Assembly (NCBI GenBank): GCA_022712235.1
Contig: JALAGW010000373.1
Span: 1-13,639 of the forward strand
Length of the DNA: 13,639 nt
Source: Brevundimonas sp.
GTDB taxonomy: Bacteria > Pseudomonadota > Alphaproteobacteria > Caulobacterales > Caulobacteraceae
Reading direction: 5' to 3'
Each line of letters opens with the position of its first letter. Position 1 is the first letter of the stretch. The translations under genes and the position numbers were made by a program. Shown in pieces: positions 6,510 to 13,639 of this stretch. The notes under the pieces were generated by a model. That model ran no database searches and was not told the origin of the DNA. It saw only the letters and a list, made by a program, of their open reading frames with translations.

Positions 6510-7423
6510 TTGGCCAGGAAGGCGTCCAGGTCGCCGTAGAAGGCCGCGGGCTGGTCCAGCATGATGAAGTGGGCGCTGTCGTCGATGCGCTTCAGCTTGG
6601 CGCCGGGCAGGGTCGCGAAGGACATCTGATAGATGGCGTCGGTGATGGCGTCGGTCATGCGGGGGTCGTTGAACTTCACATAGAGGACCTCGACCGGGGC
6701 GGTGATCCTGCTCAGCTCAGGCCGCAGGTCGGTGACGATCAGTTCGCGGAAGGCGGCGGCCGAGACCTGCTGGTCGCTGGTCTCGACGTCGTTCAGCGGG
6801 CCGGGGCGGGCGGCCTCGGTCCTGATCATGCCGGTGACGGCGGCCCTGGCCTGGGTCAGGTATTGCTCGCGCGGGCTGGTCGACTGGGCGGTGACGACCT
6901 GGTCGGCGACGGGGACGACGCTTTCGGCGGTGGTTCCGGGCGGGCCGAACATGGCGCCCATGAAGGGGATCATGTCGACGACCATCAGCTTGCCGACCAG
7001 ATCGGAGTGACGCGCGGCCAGCATCATGCCCATGGTCCCGCCCATGGAATGGCCGACGACGGCGGGCTTGGTCAGGCCCTGCTCGCGGATGTAGCGGGCG
7101 ATCTCCTCAGCCACCGGGGCGGCCACGGGGCCGGTCGCATTGCCCTCGGCCGGAGCGCCGGCGAAGCCCTGAACGTGGATGCGGTGGACGCGGTAGGCGC
7201 CGTTCAGGTGATCGACGGCGCCCTGCCAGACGGCGGGCGAGGACGACAGGCCGGGGATGAAGATGACGTCCGGGCCCTGGCCCTCGACGGCGACATGGAT
7301 GCGGTCCGAGGCGAAGGCGGCGTGCTGATGGCCGTGGGCGGCGTGGTTCACGTGGCCGTCCTGGGCCAGGGCGGGCTGGGCGGCGGCCAGCAGCAGGGCG
7401 GCGGCGATAGCGGTGTGGATCAT
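6506..7423 (-). CDS. Exported alpha/beta-fold hydrolase with His-rich mature N-terminus
   Basis: This 305-residue protein starts with a Sec signal peptide (hydrophobic residues 5-15) and a likely cleavage after ALA at 18-20, so it should be periplasmic or secreted. The mature end holds five His between 24 and 34. The fold is a typical alpha/beta hydrolase: FIPGLSSS at 55-62 forms the oxyanion region, Ser126 in GHSMGG is the nucleophile, and His285 in DDSAHFIM is the catalytic base. Asp253 or Asp257 may be the acid. No feature shows whether it is an esterase, lipase or haloperoxidase-like enzyme. GGAGAGGA at 7428-7435 lies four bases before the ATG. It is the first gene of a minus-strand run with the methyltransferase, and it diverges from the Rieske oxygenase gene. 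Confidence 0.9.
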   Translation of the reverse strand: MIHTAIAAALLLAAAQPALAQDGHVNHAAHGHQHAAFASDRIHVAVEGQGPDVIFIPGLSSSPAVWQGAVDHLNGAYRVHRIHVQGFAGAPAEGNATGPVAAPVAEEIARYIREQGLTKPAVVGHSMGGTMGMMLAARHSDLVGKLMVVDMIPFMGAMFGPPGTTAESVVPVADQVVTAQSTSPREQYLTQARAAVTGMIRTEAARPGPLNDVETSDQQVSAAAFRELIVTDLRPELSRITAPVEVLYVKFNDPRMTDAITDAIYQMSFATLPGAKLKRIDDSAHFIMLDQPAAFYGDLDAFLAK

Positions 7424-7484
7424 AAAGTCCTCTCCCCGAGAATTTGACCCAGATTAATTCATCGAGCGAGGAAGGGAATGGGCT

Positions 7485-7515
7485 TTGGACGGGCGGCGGT
7501 CCCTGCTGCTAGATA
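7485..7515 (+). promoter_or_regulatory. Candidate promoter of the Rieske oxygenase gene (leaderless mRNA)
   Basis: GCTAGATA at 7508-7515 matches seven of eight positions of the Caulobacter -10 consensus GCTANAWC. TTGGAC at 7485-7490 may be the -35, with a somewhat long 19-base spacer. Transcription would start at about 7521-7522, on the ATG itself, so the mRNA would be leaderless. That explains why this ATG has no Shine-Dalgarno sequence. The competing reading is that TTG at 7485 is the start codon, using GGAAGG near 7471-7475 as ribosome site. Confidence 0.45.
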
Positions 7516-7520
7516 GCGGC

Positions 7521-8636
7521 ATGACCGCTGACGCTGCTTCCTCCTCCGCGACCGCCCCCGAAGCCACGGCTCCGCCCACCGCCTTCGGCAAGGGCTTCGT
7601 GCGCGACGCCTGGTATTTCGTCGCCCTGGCGCGTGACGTGCCGGTCGCCAGTCTGAAGCGTTATGAGGTGATGGACGAGCCGGTCCTGGTCGGACGAACG
7701 CGGGCGGGCGAGGTCTACGCCATGCGCGACATCTGCCCCCACCGCGCCGCGCCCCTGTCGGCCGGGCGTCTGGTCGATAAGCCGGGCGAGGGCGAGACGA
7801 TCGAATGCCCCTATCACGGCTGGCGCTTCCGTCCCGACGGCGTCTGCGCCGCCATTCCGTCGCTGGTCGAGGATCAGGCCTTCGAGGCGAACCGCATCAA
7901 GGTGCGGTCCTATCCGGTGCGCGAGAGCCAGGGTCTGGTCTTCGTCTGGATGGCCGCCGATGCGCGCAATCCGTCCGAACCGGACCATGAGCCGCCGCTC
8001 TTCCCCGGCGCCGAGGGCGAGGCCAAGCTGGTCGAGGCGATGGATTTCGACAGCCATATCGACCACGCCGTCGTCGGTCTGATGGACCCGGCCCACGGCC
8101 CCTTCGTGCACCAGCAGTGGTGGTGGCGCTCCGAGCATTCGATGCACGAGAAGGCCAAGACCTTTGCGCCGCGCGACTATGGCTGGGCCATGGTGCGCCA
8201 CGCCCCGTCGTCGAACAGCCGCCTCTATAAAATTCTGGGCGGGGCGCCGGCGACCGAGATCACCTTCCGCCTGCCGGGCTACCGCTGGGAGCATATCCAG
8301 GTCGGCGCCAAACAGGTGCTGGCCCTGACCTGCCTGACGCCGGTGACCGAGACCAAGACGCGCATCACCCAGATCTTCTGGTCCGATCACTGGGTGTTCA
8401 ACGTGGCCAAGCCCTTCCTGCGGATGGGCGTGGTCGCCTTCCTGAAGCAGGACGGCGGCATGGTGAACCTGCAGAACGAGGGGCTGAAATACGATCCGGC
8501 CCTGATCTGGATCGACGACGCCGACAAGCAGGCCAAGTGGTATCAGCAGCTGAAGCGGGAATGGAGCAAGAGCCGGGCCGAGGGGCGCGGCTTCATCAAC
8601 CCGATCAAAGAGGTCGTGCTGAGGTGGAAGAGCTGA
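7521..8636 (+). CDS. Rieske non-heme iron oxygenase (aromatic ring-hydroxylating type, alpha subunit)
   Basis: This predicted oxygenase has 371 residues from the ATG at 7521. The N-terminal Rieske domain holds the [2Fe-2S] ligands Cys72-x-His74 (CPHRAAPL) and Cys96-x2-His99 (CPYHGW). The C-terminal catalytic domain has Asp189-x2-His192-x4-His197 (MDPAHGPFVH), the bridging Asp plus two iron ligands. Asp311 in KQDGGMVNLQ is the likely third ligand, as in PaO/VanA-like proteins. All metal ligands are intact. The substrate is unknown. No reductase, ferredoxin or beta subunit lies nearby, so electrons must come from elsewhere. A TTG at 7485 would add 12 residues; I prefer the ATG because a good -10 lies just before it. 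The gene ends at a strong terminator shared with the TetR gene. Confidence 0.92.
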   Translation: MTADAASSSATAPEATAPPTAFGKGFVRDAWYFVALARDVPVASLKRYEVMDEPVLVGRTRAGEVYAMRDICPHRAAPLSAGRLVDKPGEGETIECPYHGWRFRPDGVCAAIPSLVEDQAFEANRIKVRSYPVRESQGLVFVWMAADARNPSEPDHEPPLFPGAEGEAKLVEAMDFDSHIDHAVVGLMDPAHGPFVHQQWWWRSEHSMHEKAKTFAPRDYGWAMVRHAPSSNSRLYKILGGAPATEITFRLPGYRWEHIQVGAKQVLALTCLTPVTETKTRITQIFWSDHWVFNVAKPFLRMGVVAFLKQDGGMVNLQNEGLKYDPALIWIDDADKQAKWYQQLKREWSKSRAEGRGFINPIKEVVLRWKS

Positions 8637-8666
8637 CCGTCAACCGGATCGGGTCCTGAGCGCTAG

Positions 8667-8704
8667 AAAAAAGGCCTCTCACCGCGATGGTGAGAGGCCT
8701 TTTT
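8667..8704. terminator. Strong bidirectional intrinsic terminator
   Basis: An 11-base perfect stem (GGCCTCTCACC at 8673-8683 with GGTGAGAGGCC at 8689-8699) encloses the loop GCGAT. It is flanked by six A on the left and five T on the right. Each strand therefore ends the hairpin with a U-run. It sits between the convergent Rieske oxygenase and TetR genes and should stop transcription from both. Confidence 0.95.
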
Positions 8705-8730
8705 GTTCAAACGGGCGTCGATCCCGGTTC

Positions 8731-9390
8731 TTACTGCCGCGCCAGCTGGCTGGACAGGATCAGGTCCAGTTGCTTGCGGATATGCGGCGTCAGTTCCTCG
8801 ATGCCCCAGTTGTCGTAGGCGGCGTAGCGGAAGTTGGCGATGAAGGTGTCCCAGATCATCCGGCCCAGGACCATCTGGTCCAGGTCCTGACGCAGTTCGC
8901 CGTCACGAATGCCGGCCTGCAGCACGGCGATGACGGCCTCGATGATCGGCTTGACGAAGGTGCGCGAACGCTCGTCAGCGGCTTCGGGCTGGAACCAGGA
9001 GCGGGCGATCATGGCCTGCATCAGCGGCAGGTGCTCCAGCGAGCGGTGGTAGCCGGCAGTCAGGCCCTCGGCCAGGCGTTCGGCGACACGGCCTTCATGA
9101 CCGGCGGCGGTCTGGATGTCCTGCAGCAGGCCGGCCATTTCCTCGGCGAAGACGCACTCGAACAGTTCGGCCTTGTCCTGGAAGTTGGCGAAGACGGCGC
9201 CGGTCGACATTCCGGCGCCCTTGGCGATGTCGCGGATGGTGGCGGCGTCGTATCCACGCTCGGCGAAGAGGGCCCGCGCGGCGTCCAGCACCTTCTGGCG
9301 GGTGCGGATCTTGGCGGCCTGACGGCGGTTCATCCGGGCCGGGGCTTCGGTTTCGACGGCCTCGGGGGCGGACAGGGTGGTCTCACGCAT
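8731..9390 (-). CDS. TetR-family transcriptional regulator
   Basis: This is a 219-residue DNA-binding repressor-type protein. After a loose N-terminal stretch, the TetR_N helix-turn-helix domain covers about 28-75: RQKVLDAARALFAERGYDAA, then IRDIAKGAGMSTGAVFANF, whose end is the recognition helix region. The rest is the all-helical ligand-binding and dimerisation domain, whose effector cannot be read from sequence. No clear Shine-Dalgarno precedes the ATG at 9390. A TATTTA four bases before it might be a -10 for a near-leaderless mRNA. Met20 is another possible start. The 228-base upstream region is rich in inverted repeats, suggesting autoregulation. It converges on the Rieske oxygenase gene, but control of that gene is not shown. 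Confidence 0.92.
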   Translation of the reverse strand: MRETTLSAPEAVETEAPARMNRRQAAKIRTRQKVLDAARALFAERGYDAATIRDIAKGAGMSTGAVFANFQDKAELFECVFAEEMAGLLQDIQTAAGHEGRVAERLAEGLTAGYHRSLEHLPLMQAMIARSWFQPEAADERSRTFVKPIIEAVIAVLQAGIRDGELRQDLDQMVLGRMIWDTFIANFRYAAYDNWGIEELTPHIRKQLDLILSSQLARQ

Positions 9391-9543
9391 CAGTTAAATA
9401 CTCTGGCTCGGGAAGGGCTTAACGCCTGCCGGTCATGAAGAACGACGGTCTTGTCGGGCCAGTTTCACGCCGCATCGGCATAAAACTCGCGCCGGACGAC
9501 AACCGACGTCCGCGGGGGGAGGTCGAACTTTCATCACCGAACA

Positions 9544-9565
9544 ATGACCAAAATGGGTCATGACC
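9544..9565. promoter_or_regulatory. Candidate TetR operator: overlapping inverted repeats
   Basis: ATGACC at 9544-9549 and GGTCAT at 9556-9561 form a perfect six-base inverted repeat around six bases. The right arm continues as GGTCATGACC at 9556-9565, a perfect ten-base palindrome. Repeats of this size and spacing suit a TetR dimer. A related GGTCATGA lies at 9431-9438, nearer the TetR start. The only gene this gap can serve is the TetR gene itself, so autoregulation is the simplest reading. Confidence 0.42.
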
Positions 9566-9573
9566 TAATGGTG

Positions 9574-9603
9574 AATCTTGCTCAAGCTTGACCTTAACGT
9601 CAA
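9574..9603 (-). promoter_or_regulatory. Candidate distal promoter of the TetR gene
   Basis: On the minus strand TTGACG (9598-9603) looks like the Caulobacter -35 TTGACGS. GCAAGATT (9574-9581) matches six of eight positions of GCTANAWC after about 15 bases. Transcription would start near 9566, directly on the palindrome at 9556-9565, a normal place for a repressor site. It would give a leader of about 175 bases. The block also holds TTGAC/GTCAA arms (9588-9603) and TCAAGCTTGA (9582-9591). Confidence 0.33.
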
Positions 9604-9618
9604 TAAACCTAAGGGTTA

Positions 9619-11481
9619 TTACGTAGATCGCGTATCCGTGGTCTGCGGTGAGGCGGCCGATCGGGCGGTGCGGAAAGCCCGCGCCGGCCGGGCGCCGCGG
9701 CCGTCCGGCGCGGCCGCCTGGAAGGTCTTGCGAAAGCCGTCGCGCCGCTCGTGAATCGAGGCCAGGACCAGCCCCATGGGCACGCCGAGGTCGACCAGGG
9801 TGTTCTCCGCCAGTTGCAGGCTGGCCTCGGTGGTTTCGGGGACGGCGTCGGTGACGCCCAAGGCGTAGAGGCGGGCGGCGTGGCGATCGTCACGGGCGCG
9901 AGCGATCAGGATCAGGTCGGGGCGCAGGGCCCGCGCGGCCTTGACCACCTCGTCGACCTTGGCCGGACTGTCCATGGTGACGATCAGGGCGCGCGCCGAC
10001 CCCAGGCCGCAGGCGGTGAGCATGTCGGGGCGGGCGGCGTCGCCGTAATAGACTTCATGGCCGTCGGCGCGCCCGGAACGGACCGACGCCGGGTCGGCGT
10101 CCAGGGCGATGAAGCGCTGGTCGTGCTCGGCCAGAAGCTCGCCCACCAACCGTCCGACCCGGCCGAAGCCGACGACCAGCACCGCCCCATCGGGTCCCAG
10201 GACGGCGGTGTCGGGCGACAAGCCTTCGACCTCGGGATCGGCGACGCGGGCGGCCTGCCGGGTCAGAACGCGGGCCAGGACGGCCAGCAGGGGGACGGCG
10301 AACATGCTGAGCGTGGCGGCCAGCATGGCCTTGTGCGTCAGCTCCGGGGTCGCCAGGCCCTCGACCAGTCCGGTGGACAGGATGACGAAGGCGAACTCGC
10401 CGGCCGGGCCGAGGATCAGGGCGGTTTCGATGGCCGAGCGGGTCGCCAGCCCCCAGGCGCGGGCCAGCAGGAAGATGATCAAGGCCTTCAGCAGGATCAG
10501 GCCGCCCGCCAGACCCAGGACCGTGGCCGGATCGGCCGCCACCGCGTCCAGATCCAGGCTGATGCCGACGCCGATGAAGAAGACGCCCAACAGCAGGCCC
10601 TTGAACGGGTCGATGGCGACCTCGACCTCGCGGCGGAACTCGGTCTCGGCCAGCAAGACCCCCGCCACCAGGGCGCCCAGGCTCATCGACAGGCCGACCG
10701 CCTGGGCGACGAGACCGGCGGCGACAACCACCAGAAGCGAGGCGGCGACGAACAGTTCGCGGCCTTCGCCCCGGTGCTGGGCGCGCGCGACCGAGCGGAA
10801 CATGGGACGCAGGACCAGACGCCCCAGCAGGACCATCAGGAAGAGTCCGCCCGCCGCCGGCGCCAGGGTGAAGAGGGCGCGTCCCAGTTCGGCGGGATCG
10901 ACGGAGGGTCCGCTCTGGGCCAGGGTCGCCAGGACGGTGACGGTGATCAGGATGGGGGCGACGGCCACGTCCTGGGCCAGAAGGACGGCGAAGGTGGCGC
11001 GTCCGGTCTCGCTGTTGATCCGTCCCTGGGCCGCCAGAACCGGCATGACCACGGCGGTTGAGGACAGGGCCAGGCCCATGCCCAGGACCGCGGCCCCGGC
11101 CAGCGGCTGGCCCAGGGCCATGAAGGCGACGGCGATGACGACCGCGCAGACGGCGACCTGCAGCATGCCCAGGCCGAAGACGAGCCGTCGCATGGCCTTC
11201 AGCCGTTCCCATGACAGCTCCAGCCCGATCATGAACAGCAGGAAGGCGACGCCCAGTTCGGACAGCTGGCGGATCTGGGCCTGGTCGCCGATGGTCAGCC
11301 AGCTGAGCCAGCCGGTCGACTGGGCGAAGCGGCCCAGGCCGTCGGGCCCCAGCAGGACCCCGGCCGCCAGAAAGCCTAGCACAGGGCTGATCCTGAGCCG
11401 GTTGAACAGGGGCACCACGACCCCGGCCGCCGCCAGAAAGACCACCAGGTCCCGATACTCGCCGCCGTGTCCCTGGCCCAT
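9619..11481 (-). CDS. Kef-type (CPA2) monovalent cation/proton antiporter with RCK domain
   Basis: This is a 620-residue inner-membrane protein. About 12 hydrophobic helices fill residues 10-408 and form the Na_H_Exchanger (CPA2) domain, including LLFMIGLELSWERL at 81-94 and LLAQDVAVAP at 167-176, whose Gln-Asp pair is the KefB/KefC-type ion-site signature. A cytosolic RCK/TrkA-N domain follows at about 434-555, with the nucleotide-binding VVGFGRVGR at 436-444 and Asp461 at the end of strand 2. The product should exchange K+ or Na+ for protons under nucleotide or redox control. The last 30 residues are a polar tail. There is no KefF/KefG-type quinone reductase gene beside it. GGAGG lies four bases before the ATG at 11481. 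The stop codon abuts the TetR upstream region. Confidence 0.94.
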   Translation of the reverse strand: MGQGHGGEYRDLVVFLAAAGVVVPLFNRLRISPVLGFLAAGVLLGPDGLGRFAQSTGWLSWLTIGDQAQIRQLSELGVAFLLFMIGLELSWERLKAMRRLVFGLGMLQVAVCAVVIAVAFMALGQPLAGAAVLGMGLALSSTAVVMPVLAAQGRINSETGRATFAVLLAQDVAVAPILITVTVLATLAQSGPSVDPAELGRALFTLAPAAGGLFLMVLLGRLVLRPMFRSVARAQHRGEGRELFVAASLLVVVAAGLVAQAVGLSMSLGALVAGVLLAETEFRREVEVAIDPFKGLLLGVFFIGVGISLDLDAVAADPATVLGLAGGLILLKALIIFLLARAWGLATRSAIETALILGPAGEFAFVILSTGLVEGLATPELTHKAMLAATLSMFAVPLLAVLARVLTRQAARVADPEVEGLSPDTAVLGPDGAVLVVGFGRVGRLVGELLAEHDQRFIALDADPASVRSGRADGHEVYYGDAARPDMLTACGLGSARALIVTMDSPAKVDEVVKAARALRPDLILIARARDDRHAARLYALGVTDAVPETTEASLQLAENTLVDLGVPMGLVLASIHERRDGFRKTFQAAAPDGRGARPARAFRTARSAASPQTTDTRST

Positions 11482-11633
11482 GAATCCTCCGTGACGGCCA
11501 CTGTGACGCAGGCGATCACGATCTGGCGATAGCCCTCGCCTCTTTCATGAACTTTTTTTAAGACGCAGCCACGCTCAAGGCGGGACTAGGGTTCGCGCCG
11601 AACCTGAGCACGGGTTAGTCGAGGGAATTACTG
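11482..11633. promoter_or_regulatory. Divergent promoter region between the antiporter and M13 peptidase genes
   Basis: This 152-base gap must hold both promoters. CTAGGGTTCGCG at 11586-11597 is a possible -10 block for the M13 gene and closely matches the block before the PBP gene. An AT-rich run (ACTTTTTTTAAG, about 11551-11562) could be an upstream element or part of a -35. GGCGA/TCGCC arms at about 11525-11540 form only a weak five-base stem and no terminator. GAGGGA at 11621-11626 is the ribosome site of the M13 gene. Confidence 0.35.
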
Positions 11634-13639
11634 ATGAAGAAGTTGCTGATCGGGGCCGCTGTCGGCGCCCTGCTTCTGCCGGCCGGCGTGGCCGCGGCAC
11701 ACGACGGTCACGACCATGCCTGCCTGGACGAGAGCTGCACGGTGGTGGAGCTGTTCCACGGCGCCTCGGCGCCGGAAGGCGGCGCGGCGCCGGCCGGCTG
11801 GGTCGGCACGGATGCGCCCAAGTACGGAACCTGGGGCTTTGACCTGTCTGGTCGCGACACCTCGGTTTCGCCGGGCGACAGCTTCTTCCGCTACGCCAAC
11901 GGCACGGCCTTCGACAAGCTGCAGATCCCGTCGGACCGCACCTCCTACGGTTCCTTCCCGCTGCTGCGCGAACTGTCGGACAACCGCATGAAGGCCCTGA
12001 TCCAGGGCCTGGTCGCGCGCACGGACCTGACGCCGGGTTCGGATGAGGCCAAGATCGCCGACGCCTATCGCTCCTACATCGACGAGGCGCGTATCGAGGC
12101 CCTGGACGCCCAGCCGCTGCAGCCCTTCCTGAGCGCCATCCGCGCCGCCGACACGCACGAGAAGATCGCCGCCTACATGGGGCAGACGCAAGGCCGCGTC
12201 GGTTCGTCCTTCTTCGGCACCGGCATCACCATCGATCAGAAGCAACCGACCCGCTACGCCGTCACGACCGGCCAATCGGGCATCGGCCTGCCGAACCGCG
12301 ACTACTATCTGGACGCCCGCTTCGCGGACAAGAAGGAGAAGTATCAGGCCTATGTCGAGCGGATGCTGACCAATATCGGCTGGGCCGATCCGGCCGGTCA
12401 CGCCGCCGCCATCGTCGCCCTGGAGACCAAGATCGCCGAGGCTCACTGGACCCCGATCGAGAACCGCAACCGCGACAAGACCTACAACGAGTACACCATT
12501 CAGACCCTGGCCGCCGAGGCGCCCGGCTTTGACTGGACCGGCTATTTCAATGCCGCCGGCCTGGGTTCGATCGACCGTCTGATCGTGCGCCAGAACACGG
12601 CCATGCCCAAGATCGCGGCCATCTTCGCCGAGACGCCGATCGACACCCTGCAGGCCTGGCAGGCCTTCCACACGACCGACGACGCCGCCCCGGCCCTGTC
12701 GAAGCGGTTCTCGGACGCCCAGTGGGAGTTCCGTTCGCGCGACCTGTCGGGTCAGCCCGAGCAGCGCAGCCGCGAGAAGCGCGCCATCAGCTTCGCTGAA
12801 GGCTCGCTGGGCGAGGCGGCGGGTCGCCTCTATGTCGCCGAATACTTCCCGGCCGAATCCAAGGCCAAGATGGAAGAACTGGTCGCCAATCTGCGCACCG
12901 CCCTGTCGCACCGCATCGACAACCTGACCTGGATGGGGACGGAGACCAAGGCGGCGGCTCAGGAGAAGCTGCGCAAGTTCACCGTCAAGATCGGTTATCC
13001 GGACAAGTGGCGCGACTATTCGGCCCTGGAAGTCCGTGCGGACGACCTGTTCGGCAATACCCAGCGTCTGGGCCAGTTCCAGTGGAACTATCAGCTGAAC
13101 CGTCTGAACCAGCCCGTGGACAAGGCCGAGTGGGGCATGACCCCGCAGACGGTCAACGCCTACTACAACTCGGCCAACAACGAGATCGTCTTCCCGGCCG
13201 CCATCCTGCAACCGCCCTTCTTCGATCCGGACGCCGACCCGGCCGTCAACTACGGCGGCATCGGCGGCGTGATCGGCCACGAGATCGGCCACGGCTTCGA
13301 CGACCAGGGCTCCAAGTCCGACGGCGACGGCGTGTTGCGCAACTGGTGGACCGACGAGGACAAGGCCAACTTCCAGGCCCTCACCACGCGCCTGGGCGCC
13401 CAGTATGACCAGTTCGAGCCGCTGCCGGGCTTCCACGTCCAGGGCGGCCTGACCATGGGCGAGAACATCGGCGACGCCGCCGGCACGGCGGTCGGTCTGG
13501 AGGCCTACCACCTGTCGCTGAACGGCCAGCCCGCGCCGGTGATCGACGGCGTGACCGGCGACCAGCGTTTCTTCTACGGCTGGGCCCAGGTCTGGCAGTC
13601 GAAGTACCGCGAGGACGCGTTGAAGAATCAGATCGCCAC
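11634..13639 (+). CDS. Exported M13 (neprilysin/PepO) family zinc metallopeptidase, 3' end missing
   Basis: The frame is open for 668 codons from the ATG at 11634 to the window edge; a few dozen C-terminal residues are probably missing. Residues 1-22 are a Sec signal peptide ending in AAA, so the enzyme is periplasmic or secreted and not a lipoprotein. The mature end HDGHDHACLDESC is rich in His and Cys. The M13 N-terminal domain starts near the SVSPGDSFFRYANG hallmark at about 77-90. The C-terminal catalytic domain has NAYYNS at 508-513, the zinc motif HEIGH at 549-553, and Glu610 in GENIGDAAG as third ligand, spaced much as in neprilysin. Such enzymes cleave oligopeptides. ENIGD replaces the common ENIAD. 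GAGGGA lies seven bases before the ATG. Confidence 0.94.
   Translation, partial: MKKLLIGAAVGALLLPAGVAAAHDGHDHACLDESCTVVELFHGASAPEGGAAPAGWVGTDAPKYGTWGFDLSGRDTSVSPGDSFFRYANGTAFDKLQIPSDRTSYGSFPLLRELSDNRMKALIQGLVARTDLTPGSDEAKIADAYRSYIDEARIEALDAQPLQPFLSAIRAADTHEKIAAYMGQTQGRVGSSFFGTGITIDQKQPTRYAVTTGQSGIGLPNRDYYLDARFADKKEKYQAYVERMLTNIGWADPAGHAAAIVALETKIAEAHWTPIENRNRDKTYNEYTIQTLAAEAPGFDWTGYFNAAGLGSIDRLIVRQNTAMPKIAAIFAETPIDTLQAWQAFHTTDDAAPALSKRFSDAQWEFRSRDLSGQPEQRSREKRAISFAEGSLGEAAGRLYVAEYFPAESKAKMEELVANLRTALSHRIDNLTWMGTETKAAAQEKLRKFTVKIGYPDKWRDYSALEVRADDLFGNTQRLGQFQWNYQLNRLNQPVDKAEWGMTPQTVNAYYNSANNEIVFPAAILQPPFFDPDADPAVNYGGIGGVIGHEIGHGFDDQGSKSDGDGVLRNWWTDEDKANFQALTTRLGAQYDQFEPLPGFHVQGGLTMGENIGDAAGTAVGLEAYHLSLNGQPAPVIDGVTGDQRFFYGWAQVWQSKYREDALKNQIA

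Noticed and set aside
7424..7484. TTGACC at 7444-7449 as a -35 box for the Rieske gene
   Set aside because: No -10-like sequence lies 15-19 bases downstream of it, and the GCTAGATA element nearer the ATG is a better fit.
9433..9561. 42-codon minus-strand small frame in the possible TetR leader
   Set aside because: It has no ribosome site, its start lies inside the palindrome, and its product is Arg/Pro-rich with no features. A regulatory uORF is not supported.
9602..9620. AATAAACC-TAA-GGGTTATT inverted repeat at the antiporter stop, considered as terminator
   Set aside because: The stem has one mismatch, is AT-rich with only a three-base loop, and no T-run follows it on the minus strand. 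It may equally be an operator, so no call is made.
9751..11494. Long plus-strand frames (436 and 461 codons) opposite the antiporter gene
   Set aside because: Both are composition artefacts: one is Gln/Gly/Asp-rich, the other Arg/Ser/Thr-rich, and neither has a domain.
11525..11540. GGCGA/TCGCC hairpin in the antiporter-M13 gap, considered as terminator
   Set aside because: The stem is only five bases and lies between divergent genes, where there is no transcript to end.
11628..13511. 627-codon minus-strand open frame
   Set aside because: It is antisense to the M13 peptidase gene, which has a signal peptide, a ribosome site, HEIGH and the M13 N-terminal hallmark.

Overview
The window looks like chromosomal DNA from a high-GC alphaproteobacterium of the Caulobacterales, most likely a Brevundimonas or close relative. 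That assignment is an inference from several things: very high GC with long spurious open frames opposite the genes, a RegB-type redox kinase divergent from a SenC/SCO1 gene, an intracellular PHB depolymerase, and a promoter resembling the Caulobacter GCTANAWC -10 element. No tRNA, rRNA, insertion sequence, CRISPR array or phage gene was recognised.

Layout. (1) 1-1657: a redox and copper block. The N-terminal 326 codons of a RegB/PrrB/ActS-like sensor kinase (minus strand, GTG start, running off the left edge) stand back to back with a SCO1/SenC copper chaperone. (2) 1658-3714: phaZ, an intracellular PHB depolymerase with a Cys nucleophile, overlapping a YgjP-type zinc metallopeptidase gene by 35 bases. 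A 17-base near-palindrome lies next to a possible -10 box just upstream. (3) 3724-7423, minus strand: an exported alpha/beta hydrolase, a SAM methyltransferase coupled to it by a 4-base GTGA overlap, and then a bifunctional class A penicillin-binding protein. (4) 7424-8730: a Rieske non-heme iron oxygenase with a probably leaderless promoter, closed by a strong bidirectional terminator shared with the convergent TetR gene. (5) 8731-9618: a TetR-family regulator with a 228-base upstream region rich in inverted repeats. (6) 9619-13639: a Kef-type cation/proton antiporter with an RCK domain, divergent from an exported M13 zinc metallopeptidase that runs off the right edge.

Working together. The clearest functional link is RegB with SenC, a known partnership in redox and respiratory control and in cytochrome oxidase copper assembly. 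PHB breakdown could tie in as a store of reductant, but that is inference. The envelope functions (PBP, exported hydrolase, M13 peptidase, antiporter) look like ordinary housekeeping genes. I do not see a clearly new multi-gene system. The best leads are small: candidate operators, a leaderless start, two exported enzymes with His-rich mature N-termini, and an oxygenase with no electron-transfer partner in view.
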